Origin: Quillaja saponaria | Taxonomy: Eukaryota; Streptophyta; Magnoliopsida; Fabales; Quillajaceae | DNA: 64,000 nt | Assembly (NCBI GenBank): GCA_029379385.1 | Contig: CM055618.1 | Location: forward strand, 7,450,134 to 7,514,133 | Direction: 5' to 3' | Shown: positions 34,890-45,943 of the stretch, one piece after another | Position numbering within the stretch: the stretch's first letter is position 1 | How the letters are laid out: the number at the start of each line of letters is the position of its first letter | Translations under genes and position numbers: made by a program | The notes under the pieces: generated by a model | What the model saw: only the letters and a program-made list of their open reading frames with translations | The model's database searches: none | Told to the model about the DNA's origin: nothing

Positions 34890-37800
34890 CATGACTAACC
34901 CACAATATGAACAATTGAAGTTAGAAATGGAAAAACTTGCATCTTTCTAAGATAAGAGGTTCAACGAGATGATAGAAACCATACAACAAATGCTAGTTGT
35001 TGTAAATTCTAGACTTGACAGTACTAGCAGCAGTCATGAACGAGAAGAGAACTCAAACAATCAACCAATGGAAGTCGTATTAATAACTCTACAACCAACT
35101 AGTTTGTGGAGCAAACCAATTTTTTGACTACTATCAAACATCTAAAGAAGAAAAGGTTCCTTTGGCTTCCTGGAATTTGGAAGGAGATGCTCAATTATAG
35201 TATCAACTCTTAAAGGAAGAACATGGTAATGACTCTGTCTCTTGATAATTATTTATTAATGAACTTTTTGAGCATTATGGCCCAACAAAATATTATTATT
35301 TCTTTGGTGAATTAACAAAGTTGCAACAATCAGGTACTATTAGTGAGTTACCAAACACTGTTTTCTAGATTGCTACTCCCTACAGGGAAATTATCATCTA
35401 AGCAACAAGTCAATTGTTTTGTAAATAGGTTGAAGGAAAATCTGAAGGTTGATGTACAAGCTTCCAAACCAGTTTCATTGTCTGCACCTATTGCACTTGT
35501 AAGGCTCTACAAAAGTTAAAATCAAATTGGGAAAACCTACTACATTACTAAATCCTGTAAGACTTTCAGTAACCCTCCTCTCGGCTGAACTGTCAAAACA
35601 CAGGGCTTAAGGACTATGTTTCAATTGTAATGAAAAATTTAGACATGGACATCGATGTAAGAAACTATTTTAAATTAAAGGATTATGGTATGAGGAGGAT
35701 GATGATGATATTCCAGATGAAAATCTGGTGGAAATGGTTGAGGGGGTTCCAGAAATCTCTATCAACACTATTTATGGAGCTAGAACTCCCCAAACCATGC
35801 GAGTTCCTGGCAGTTTAGGCTAGCAAAAGCATAAGATCAGTTTCTTAATTGATTCAAGTAGTACTTATAATTTTTTGAATCATAATATTGTAAAAAAACT
35901 TAGTCTAAAACCTTATCGTGAAAGCAAGTTTTACCTAGTCGTGGAAAATGGAGAAAAATTATCAAGTGCAGGAAATGCAAGGGAGTATGTATATGTTGCT
36001 GGGTGTCTCTCTCAAATTAGATCTTTATTTATTGCCTTTATAAGGAAATGATGTTGTTTTAGGTGCTCAGTGGCTGAGAACATTGGATCCTATATTATGG
36101 GATTTCTTATAATTTAAAATGTCATTCAGAATAAATGGCAGGGAAGTTGTTTTGTGAGGTTTACAAACCCTAGAGAATCAACTAGTTGATGAGTCATAAT
36201 TTAACAAGCAAGAGAATAAGGGAATTCTACTGCAAATCAATTCTCTATAACATGTTGCTCAAGAAGATTACCAAGAGATTGCAAATAAAAATCTTAGACA
36301 CCTATTGAATAAATATTCAAACATTTTTAATGACCTTCAAAGGCTCCCTCCTCAACGAACTCATGATCACTGCATCCCATTGAAGGATGCCAACAAGCTA
36401 ATTTCAATACGGCCTTATTGTTACATACCTACACTATCAAAAGGTAGAAATAGAGAAGATGGTGGCAGACTTACTAAAGGATTGGAGTAATACAACCTAG
36501 TAGCAGTTCTTACTCATCATCAATATTACTGGTAAAGAAACACGATGGCTCTTGGCGGATGTGTGTTGATTACAGAGTATTGCATCAACAAACTTTGAAG
36601 GATAAATTTCCTACACCCATGATTGATGAGTTGCTGGATGAATTATATGGAGCATCATTTTTTACAAAATTAGATTTGAGATTCGGATATCACCAAATCT
36701 ACATACATCACAATGACATATCCAAAACTTCTTTTTGGACACACGATGTGCGTTATGAATTCTTAGTAATGCTGTTTGGATTGACGAATGCTCTATCAAC
36801 CTTTTAGTTAATGATGAATACCATTTTCAAGGATTATCTCCAAAAAATTTCTTGGTATTTTTTGACGAGATCTTAATTTATAGCAAATCTTGGAAAGATC
36901 ACTTGAAGCATATTGATATTGTATTTTCTATTTTAAGAACTCATCAATTGTATGTCACAAAAAAAGAAGAAGTAGTTTTGGACAGGAACATGTTATATAT
37001 TCAGGTTATATTATCATCAAGGAAGGAGTTTTCTTTCATCCTGAGAAGGTGGAAGTTATGTTTGAGTGGCCTAAACTAGCAACCTTGAAACAACTACAGG
37101 GTTTTTTGGGTTTAACTAGGTATTATCATAAATTCATTAAGCTTATGGTAAAATTGTTGTTCCCCTGCCAATATGTTGAAGAAAGATAAGTTTACATGGA
37201 ATTTACAATCAAAAGTAGCATTTGAGAAATTAAAAATTGTAATGATCACTTCACCAGTCCTCGCCTTACCAAATTTCTCCAAGCAATTAATAATTGAGTG
37301 TGACGCTTCGGGGGCTGCCATTGGAGGAGTATTGATGCAAGAAAAAAGACCTTTAGCAATTTTCAGTCATACATTACATGGTAACAATTTATTTTTTATC
37401 TACTTACAGAAAAAGAAATGTTATTGGTTATTGCAGTACAAAAGTGGAGACACTACCTTCTTGGACATCAATTCATTGTTAGGACAGGTCAAAAAAGCTT
37501 GAAATTTATATGGGAGTAGAAGATTACAACTCTAGCCCAATAAAGATGGTTGGTGAAATTAATGGGTTATGATTTTGTGATTGAGTACAAGGCTAGAAAA
37601 GAAAATCTAGTTGCAGATGCTTTATCTCGAAGACAAGGAGCTGGAAAAAATTATGCAATTTCTAACCCGATACCATAATTGCCGAGTACTCCAATTCGTG
37701 AGGAAGTATATGAAGCAATGACATTCTTAAGGAGCTTGTGAATCAAGTATTGCAAGGAGAAGCTATGCAGCCATAGGGTTACAAGGAATCTTATTTTTTA

Positions 37801-39790
37801 AAAGGTAGAATTTACTTGCTGGTTGAATCTACATTGACCCTTACTCTCTTGGAGAAGATGCACTTAAGAACACATGAAGGCTACCATAAAACTGTCCAGA
37901 GAATACGTTTTGTATTTTTCTAGAAAGATATGAGGCACGATATTGAGGAATACATCAACCAGTGTGACACAAGAGGCAAAAATGGAAAAATACTTCTCCT
38001 TACAACCTTCTTCAATCTGTTCCTATCCCAACACAATTTTTGTTTGATATATTGATGGATTTTTATTGAAGGACTTCCTCCATCTAAGGGAAAATCGATG
38101 ATTTTTTGTGACAATGGATCGTTTATCAAAGCTTGCTGATTTTATTCCCTTATTCACACCCATATACTGCATTATTAGTAGCTCAGGTGTTTTGCGTTAA
38201 TATCTTTAAATTATATAATGTGCCAAAAATCATATTTTGTGACAGGTAGGGCTGAGTAAAAGGTCGGTTTGGCTTGGTTTTAGCCTGTGACCAACCAACC
38301 CGCCTCAGTCAATTATTCAAAATGGCCAACCGAAGGAAGAACCGAAAATATCGGTTGTCTCTGATGATCACCAGCAAATTTTTTTATTAATTTTCTGTCA
38401 GATTGATTGGTTAAACATCACATTAAAGAAAAGAGAAGTGAGCTACAAAATTTATCACATAATACAAATTTTTCAGAAAAAAAACAACTCACCACTTCTT
38501 AAAACTGAGATTCTTAGAATATCCATAGATCTACATAATACATGCGTAGATCTACTAAAATTTTATGTAGATTTACAGATCTCATCTACATACTTAGGCA
38601 GAGAAATCAAGAGACGAATTTGGAAGCAAGTTTAGCACAAGAGAGACTTTATGGTCTTCAAAAATTTCCATCGAATAATCATAGTTTTTGAGTGCAAGAG
38701 AGTGTGTCGATCTAATTTGTTACTAATTACCATGTGTTGATGCTAAGAAAGTTGATTGCATCAGCTGGATGAAGTAGATGAAGAGGCAATGAGACAAAGC
38801 ATTCAAGAGATGAGAGACAAAAATAATATTTTTATTCAATATAGTTATGTTTCCACGTTAGAAAGATAAGAGAGAATAAAGTAAAAAGAAGGAATCAATA
38901 TTTTCAACCTACTTAATTAAGGAAGATATCAGTCCAGGTCAGTTTCGATTAATGTCAGTCGAGTTTGTATATGATTTTCAAGTATTCAGTCTTCATGCTC
39001 ACCCTTAGTGACAGGAATCCAATTTTTACTAGATCATTTTGGAAGGAACTATTTCCATTTGCAAGGCACAAATTTTAACTTCTCTTCTGCTTACCACCCT
39101 CAAACATATGGGTAAACAAAAGTTATTAGTTGAACTGTTGAAATGTACTTATGGTGTTTCATTAGTGATAAACCAAAGGAGTGTTGTCAATGGATTCTTT
39201 GGGCTGAATATTGCGATAATACAAGTGTTCATAGTGCAACCAAGAAAATACCTTATGAGGTTCTATATGGAAGGTTGCCACTAACCTTGCTAACTTATGT
39301 TCCAGGAACAACTCAAGTGGAAGCAGTTGATAAAGATCTTAAAGAATGTGACCAGGTATTAAAAGGACTAAGGAGTCAATTACAAGTATCACAGAGTTGT
39401 ATGAAGCAATTCTACGATGTTCATAGAACAGAGATGAGTTTTAAGGTAAGTGATCACAAGTTTCTATCTCTGCTTGGAAGCATCTTAAGTTGTCCCCAAG
39501 GTATTATGGTCCCTTTTCAAACTTAAGGTGCCACTGAGAACAAGAATTCATCCTATTTTTCATGTGTCCAGTCTAAATCAGAAAGGTTAGGGTGAGTGTG
39601 CAAGTGTAGCAGGAGCTTCCTCCATTGCATGAGCAAAAAGATAATATTGCTAATCCACAATCAATTATGAGAAGGCAAACTACAAAGCAAAATAGGGAGG
39701 TTTTAATACATTAGCAAGGGTTCTTTCCCTTATATGCAAGTTGGGAAGACATGGAATAGTTGAAGAATCAATTTCCAGATTTCAACCTTG
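34890..39790 (+). pseudogene. Broken gag-pol of the gypsy element
   Basis: Visible landmarks in order are: gag start MTNPQYEQLKLEMEKL (34890, stop soon after); CCHC knuckle CFNCNEKFRHGHRC (35617-35658); protease site LIDSSSTYNF (about 35848), with Ser where DSG is expected; RT segments HDHCIPLKD (about 36365), MCVDYRVL (36559) and [16 protein letters not shown] (about 36660); RT active site FFDEILIYS (36858-36884), with Glu in place of the second catalytic Asp; RNase H ECDASGAAIGGVLMQ (about 37297); integrase HEGYHKTVQRI (about 37870) followed by CDT with the second zinc-binding Cys lost; and integrase C-terminal part up to about 39450. Stops and frameshifts occur throughout, so the element cannot make its own enzymes. 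Confidence 0.88.
38247..39007. mobile_element. hAT-type non-autonomous DNA transposon inserted in the gypsy integrase
   Basis: A 761-bp insertion flanked by the perfect 8-bp duplication GTGACAGG (38239-38246 and 39008-39015), the size hAT elements make. Its ends are imperfect inverted repeats: TAGGGCTGAGTAAAAGG on the left and, on the other strand, TAAGGGTGAGCATGAAG. Beyond the left end it has 'ggtcggtttggcttggtttt', the kind of CGGTTTGG subterminal sequence common in plant hAT MITEs. It has no transposase frame. Removing it rejoins the gypsy integrase frame across a C-D-R motif. Confidence 0.85.
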
Positions 39791-39820
39791 AGGACAAGGT
39801 CATTGTTTAGGGGAAAGGCA

Positions 39821-40272
39821 TGTTTTGGAATAAATCCACATGAATGTGGACGTTGTTTATTTTTCTTATCCAAAGTAGTTACTGTCAGTTCTGATCTTTT
39901 CTTAAGTAGTTAGGAGAGTCCTAGTCTTTTGTAATTAGCTGTTGTACTCCTAGTCTTATGCAATTAGCTATTGAAATCCTACTTTGTATGGAATGTAGCT
40001 AACTCTAGAAAATATCTAAGACTAGTTGTTTTTTAGTTGTGTATAAATAAGTCTCAAATCAGTGAATAAAGCATCTAGAAAATTGTATTAGCTTATGATA
40101 TTCAGAAGGTCTAGTTTCTCTCGAATGAAACTTGCATTCAATAAACTCTCTACCAAAGTTATTTAGATTATGTCCAACATAGGGAGGAAGAAAAAACCCC
40201 AACCGTCACCAACAATTCACCAACCACAAGCCCATAAGCATTACACCAAATCAGTTGTGTTAGAACACAACA
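39821..40272 (+). repeat. 3' LTR of the gypsy element
   Basis: 452 bp. It is longer than the 5' LTR mainly because of an extra partial copy of the 'cctagtctt.tgcaattagct' unit near 39945-39975. Confidence 0.88.
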
Positions 40273-41865
40273 AAAAAGAAAAAAGGGAAAAAAAAAATAT
40301 ACTACTAACCTTAAAAATTATAAATATAATCCATTGTAATATTTAATAAAGAAGACAATATTCAAGTTTATCTCATGTCTCTTTAGTGTAGAAAGCCATT
40401 TACGTTGTGAGATACTATATAAATGACAATTTAGCAAATATAATTTTCTTGTTCTCTATTAAACTCCTTGTACATTTGAGATCATATTTGGATAAGAGTT
40501 AATAATAATTTTCAGCACATATGTAAATTGTTGTTTGATTAACATGAAACTGTGCATCTAGCTTAACCTGCGGCCCTAAAAAGCTCATATCTTGTTTATT
40601 TAGAAGCTCTAACAGGTTGTTAAACAGGAGGGTGATTTTCACATGTTTTCATCTAAACAAATATTTCCTTTGTTATTATGTGTTAGTGGCTAAAATTAGG
40701 CAAACATAATTAACAAAAACAAAAAAAGAAAAAGAGAATAACTATTGCAGTTAACTAAATTTAAAAAAAAAAAAAAAAAAACATTATGATGCAAAAATGG
40801 AATGCGGCTGGAAAGAAAAGATTGTTGACACTTTTCTCTTAAATAATGTCTTATAAGAGCAATATTGCACATTAAAAGAGCAAAAAAGTGACCAATAATA
40901 CATTTCACAACCATTTAATGATTTCTTAGAAAATCACATACAAAATACGATCTAAAATCCTTCTTGAAAAGGGAAATTACTTTTCCATATTCATTTTTTT
41001 TAATTTTAAAATACAAAAAAGCATAGGAGGAACAGAGAAATGCAAGTTTGAAATTTTCTAATCATTTAGGAATAGCATTGTTTTCCTGACTTAGTAATCC
41101 CGGAATACAAAGTGTATTGCATTTAGCTTTCTACATAAACATTTATAAAAGTCAGTTTTAAGGCCATGAATTTGAGCAATTCATATAAAAAATTGCAAGG
41201 GCATAGAAGCCAAAGTATTTGTCTAAACACCAACCATCAAAACTGCGCTCAAACATCAATCATAAACCACCATAAAATTTCTAAGAAATTATATAATTTG
41301 AGATCTGAGCATTTTATTCAAGTAATTTAAACTTGTGATGTGCATAATGATATTTGCAATCCATAATGTCAAGCATGTAATATTATTTGCCAAATAATAA
41401 TTTTGTAATTCAACTTCGACTAGCATGTAAGCAAGTAATCATGTATTCAAGCAATGCAACCATAAGCTTAAGGAAATTAGGCAATTTAAATGAAAATATA
41501 AAATCCAAGGGCTTATATGTAGTTTTTCAGAATTATTTGAGCAATTTATATGAGAATAAAAAAAGTTTAGAGTCTATGTGCTATTATCCAGAAGTATTTA
41601 AGCAATCAAAATGAATTTGGGGGCATATTTATTAAAAAAAAAATATAAGAGTTTGTGGTAACTCTATAAATTATTAAAGCCTTGAGTCACTTATGTAATT
41701 ATAAAACCAATAGTCAGAATATCAAATATATATAATAATTTAGATCGAATTTGTAAATTTATAAAGTTTCAGGACAAATATTTAAGAAAGGTGGGACATA
41801 TATGTAAAATATAAAAGGTCAGTGGCCATAATGAAATTATACAAACCTTTTAGGTCTAGGCTGTG
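40273..41865. other. Intergenic, no supported gene
   Basis: AT-rich, with A-runs at 40758-40781 and many short frames. Nothing recognisable on either strand. Confidence 0.55.
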
Positions 41866-43000
41866 TCACACCCTCAATTAAAAGGTATGACTGGTCAGAT
41901 GAATGGATAACTATACTCCCGTAACCTGAATGATATTCTACAATGCACCACTGACTCTTAACAAATTACAGTTAAGACTAAGAAAACTTTACTGAAATTA
42001 AATCATTAACTGGTTACTAAACATATAATGTTTACTGAAAATTTGACAGAGGTTCCCATAAAGTGAAACATACTACTTAACACTTTTAGATAACCCTATT
42101 TACAATTTAACAATAATCCACAATATCACACTACACAGCTGAGCTATGCTCCTAACAACACATCAAACCAACACAGTAAACTCAATATTTATACAATAAT
42201 GCATAAAACACTAAGTGACTACAAGTGTTGCCCTCTCAACTTCAAGTATGCGATTTCGGGATATATCTTGCCACAGCAATGTCGGCAAGTAAAACATGTC
42301 TTGGCGAGTCGAACTGGCTTTCTTGATAATTGAAAAAAAAAAAAAAAACAGCAAAAGAAAGAGTGAGTCATAAAGACTCAGTGAACAAACCACGTACCCT
42401 GAAGATACCAGCATCACATAGCACCAGATACACATAAATTACTAATTAACCTCATAGTTAAATTTAAATGCACATGTAGCATACAATTACAATTCACAAT
42501 ATATATATATATATAACTCAATTCAATATCTGGAATTTACAATTTTACAAAGCAATCAAAACATATCAAATAATCAAAGGACCAACAAGTTACTCAACCC
42601 AACATAACAGTATCACCTCCCACCAAGCATTTACACAGCCACACAACAAATTAATCTCTGTGTATAATCCATCCTACCGGAGCTGAGCACTCAAATTTTA
42701 AAAAACTTGTTATAGTTAGAATATCTCAAAATTTTAAATTAAAATATCTTAGGTGCACTTGGATTTCAATTTCAAAGAAAAAATAATTTTTCAGAAAAAT
42801 CTTACTTTGTTAGCCCTTATTAATCACAACCAGTAGTATCAAATAAAAAACGTCAATTAATTGTTCAAATTCACATAATTTACTTCACACAATTATCTAG
42901 CAACTAAAGTGCACGTGATTCACTTATAAAGTTCAAGAATGTGATTCGTCAGTCCGTCTTGTCTGTGAAAGTGTCAGAATATCCTCAACACGATCTGGAA
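41866..43000 (-). repeat. LTR-like repeat family, copy 2
   Basis: On the plus strand it opens GTCACACCC, the complement of the GTGTGACA end of copy 1. It follows the same order: 'tatgactggtcagatgaatgg', 'gtgagtcataaagactcagtgaac', 'ccggagctgagcactcaa', 'ttaggtgcacttgga'. It is inverted relative to copy 1. The far end near 43000 is approximate. Confidence 0.6.
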
Positions 43001-44763
43001 CTGAAAATCATTAATTCAAATATTATTTAATTTACAATTTTCCATTTAATAATTCAATTAATATATTTTCATTAATATCATTTGAATATGTGTATTAATA
43101 TTTATTTTCTCTTACTCAACCCTTTAAATACTTTGGTGAGTACACTTTATTGGTTAAACTAGTTTAGGTATATTTATTTATATATATATAAACTTATCAA
43201 GCCTCCAATATAACTCTTTACTCTCATATTATACATACTTAAATATTTGATTCCAATTTAACTTAGCACCTGTAATCATTAAACTTACTACATAAAATTC
43301 TAAACTAGCATACTTAGATTCTAGATTTCTTATTCCAAGAACTATGTATCATCATTTTATTTATTAACTTCCTCATCACTTCCAGTGTTATTCCATATAT
43401 CACATCAATAACACTATCAACTTAGAAATTTAATTCAAAGAAAATTTTATCTACACGTCAAATTCAATTTACATGGCTTAGGAGATTTTTCTTTCTTGTT
43501 TTTCTCCTTCGAGCCGTGTCTTCCAAGTTTCACATCCATCCTTCATATTAGTTCCTAAAAACTAAGAAAGAAGATGATTGCTTTGATTAAGTTGCTGTCC
43601 ATAGCAGGGGACAGCAAGTTAATGTTGTTATAGTCCAAATCCTTACTTTGGCAGCTGAAATAAAATGGATGGAAGCTGCTCAACCGGCCCCCTTTTCCTC
43701 TGCTCCTCCTCACCCTTGAATTTATGAAGTTGGTTGGCAACGAAGGCGCGCACCCCAAACGAAAACAGGGCAGCTTACTGCCACCCATGCCTATTGAAGC
43801 TCTTGATGTTCACGGTACCAACCAACACAACACTCACGTACGCACCTCACCGCCTTCCATTTACGGCTGCTTCTTGAATCCGTGGACTGGTTCAAGACTG
43901 GCAGCAGCTACTGCCAAGATACAAAGCTGCAATTTCCTTGCCACAATCTCCCTCTTTTATTCTCCTAACAACCACACCACTCGAACAACAACCAAGATGA
44001 TGAAGAAAGATAACAGAAATTCTTAGCTCAAAGAGCTCTCGGCTAGACAGGGATGAAGAGTAGAACAATTCAAAAACGTTTATGGCGGTGGAGAAGGAAA
44101 GCAGACAAACGGTATTATCCACACTTAGACAAAGGAAAATAAAAAATAAATAAAAAGAGAGCAAAAGCTTAACAAAATAATAGGTTAGGTATCACACGCC
44201 ATAAATTGTGGCTTGTGTTTATTTATAATTAAAATTATATATATTTCATTTACTAATACAACCTCAATAAGGGAACTAAAAATTCAGTTTGACTCACAAT
44301 GTAATAACAATACATTTTCATATGTATATACATTAGTGTTCATTTATTAAATTCTAAGCTTTATTTTTTTATATTTACAAGTTACATATGACATTCTACA
44401 AAATATACATTAAATTATCATATTCGGATTATTACAGTCTAGACTCTTAGAGTAGGGCTAAGTTATTGGGCTCAATTGGATTCAGGTTGTGCAAGTGCAT
44501 CCTAGTTGAATAAAAGTCGATCCAGATCTGGTTCTGTTTTGTGGCCAATTTTAGGCCGCCACTTTCAACGGCTCGTGGAGGAGTGTTCGTGGTCCGATTG
44601 GAGATCGGTTGGTGGCGTTGTGACCGAAAGGAGAAACCATATGCCTCATTGGACGGCCGAAAAATGATGAAAACTGACCAGAACAGCCGTTGCTCTGGCT
44701 TCGACAACCGGTGGTGTGGCTGTGCGTGGAGGAGTGTTTGAGATCCAATGAAGCTGGATTTTT
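43001..44763. other. Unassigned region, probably repeat-derived
   Basis: 43680-44030 and 44440-44760 are noticeably more GC-rich than the surroundings and hold 65-100-codon frames on both strands. None resembles a known family or has exon-like conservation. The second block directly precedes a copia RT scrap, so it may belong to the same dead element. Confidence 0.4.
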
Positions 44764-44990
44764 TATATGTTGACGCTGATTATTTTGAAACTTTTTCTCT
44801 CATTGCTCGTCTATCATCCGTCCGTTTGCTCTTTACCAGTTGTTCGCTGTTAAAAGTTGGCCTTTGTTTTCGTTAGATATTAAAAATGCTTTTTGCATGA
44901 AGATTTGCAAGATGAGGTGTACGTGGAGCAGCCTCCAGGTCTATTGCTAAAAGGAAGGTTAGCGGGTTTAAATATTTTTTGGGTATGGAA
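44764..44990 (+). pseudogene. Ty1-copia reverse transcriptase fragment
   Basis: Translation with one shift gives DYFETFSLIARLSSVRLL, then LDIKNAF, then LQDEVYVEQPPG. These are successive landmarks of copia RT (consensus DYxETFAPVAK, QLDVKNAFLHGDL, EEVYMEQPPGF). A frame break lies between 44865 and 44900. No LTR, PBS or other domain was found around it. Confidence 0.75.
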
Positions 44991-45806
44991 GCGGCCAGAT
45001 CAAAGGAAATCTCTTTGTCCAGTGGAAACATGTTCGCCAAAATCTCTTTTCAAGTGAAAACATGTTCACTAAGGCTCTGCAGAAGTCTCCCTTTCAAGTT
45101 ATGTAACAAGCTAGGCATGACTGGTATTTGAGTAGAGTTTGAGGTCAGTTTATAATCACCAAAACTTGTAACTTCCCAATGTACACTCCGACTCTCTTCA
45201 TCCCTTTCTGTCATAATCTCAGTTTTATGTGTATATATGACTACATAGGCATATATTACGATTCTCTTCCCCATTTCCCCATTTCAACCCAATACACGTA
45301 AAATTTTGTAATAACAGTTACTAGTTCATCCTTCATTTAGTCGTGGATGATCGTATGAAACAACAAAAAGTGCTGATCTTGATCTGATTACAAAGATATT
45401 AACAAACCTGAACCAACAATCACACTAGCTGCCATTACAAATATACTGCAAAAAGATATAAATGTAAAGGAGAAAAAGGAACTACCTGTAGAACCACACA
45501 GCCATTGCTCACCCGTAGAAAGCCTGACTGTTAGCCCCAAGTCTATTATCTGTCTGTCTTTGTCTTCCCTTTTTAGTGACTGATCTCTAAGCGGATGAAT
45601 AACAATCTATGTCAGAAGCATACCGAATTCTTCTTCAGATTTCACTCTTAGCTCTCTATTCACGGCCAATATCAATGACAATGCTCTGTGGCATTCCAAG
45701 TACAAGTTTATGATCAATCGGACAAAAGGACAAAATGAGAAGAAAAAAGAAACGGCACAATGCCTATCGAAGGTTTTACTCCTCGATGATGCTGCAACAG
45801 GGTCTG
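44991..45806. other. Region downstream of MAP70
   Basis: Nothing is assigned from 44991 to about 45500. The roughly 200-300 bp left of the MAP70 stop (45807) should contain its 3' UTR. No clear polyadenylation site was fixed. Confidence 0.4.
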
Positions 45807-45898
45807 TCATTGCGTGCTGCGTGTTAACCCTCGTGCCACATTTCTGCACATGTAACAGGATTTGTGAACCATTCCATGTCAACTGAAAATAATTTCAG

Positions 45899-45943
<45 letters not shown>

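Larger units (their letters stand above)
34447..40272 (+). mobile_element. Ty3-gypsy LTR retrotransposon, full length but defective
   Basis: The 5' LTR is 34447-34870 and the 3' LTR 39821-40272. Both begin TGTT, share 'ggaataaatccacatgaa.gtgga' and end CACACAACA or AACACAACA. A primer-binding site TGGTATAAGAGCC (34874-34886) follows the 5' LTR. A purine tract (AGGGGAAAGGCA, up to 39820) precedes the 3' LTR. Between them lie, in gypsy order, gag with a zinc knuckle, protease, reverse transcriptase, RNase H and integrase, all broken by stops and frameshifts. A 761-bp hAT-type element sits in the integrase. The flanks are A-rich, so the target duplication is ambiguous. Confidence 0.92.

Noticed and set aside
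38438..38635. 65-codon frame inside the hAT-type insertion
   Set aside because: Too short and without transposase motifs; the element is non-coding.
43724..44026. 100-codon plus-strand frame
   Set aside because: No family resemblance, opposite-strand frame of similar length overlaps it, and the region borders dead retroelement DNA.
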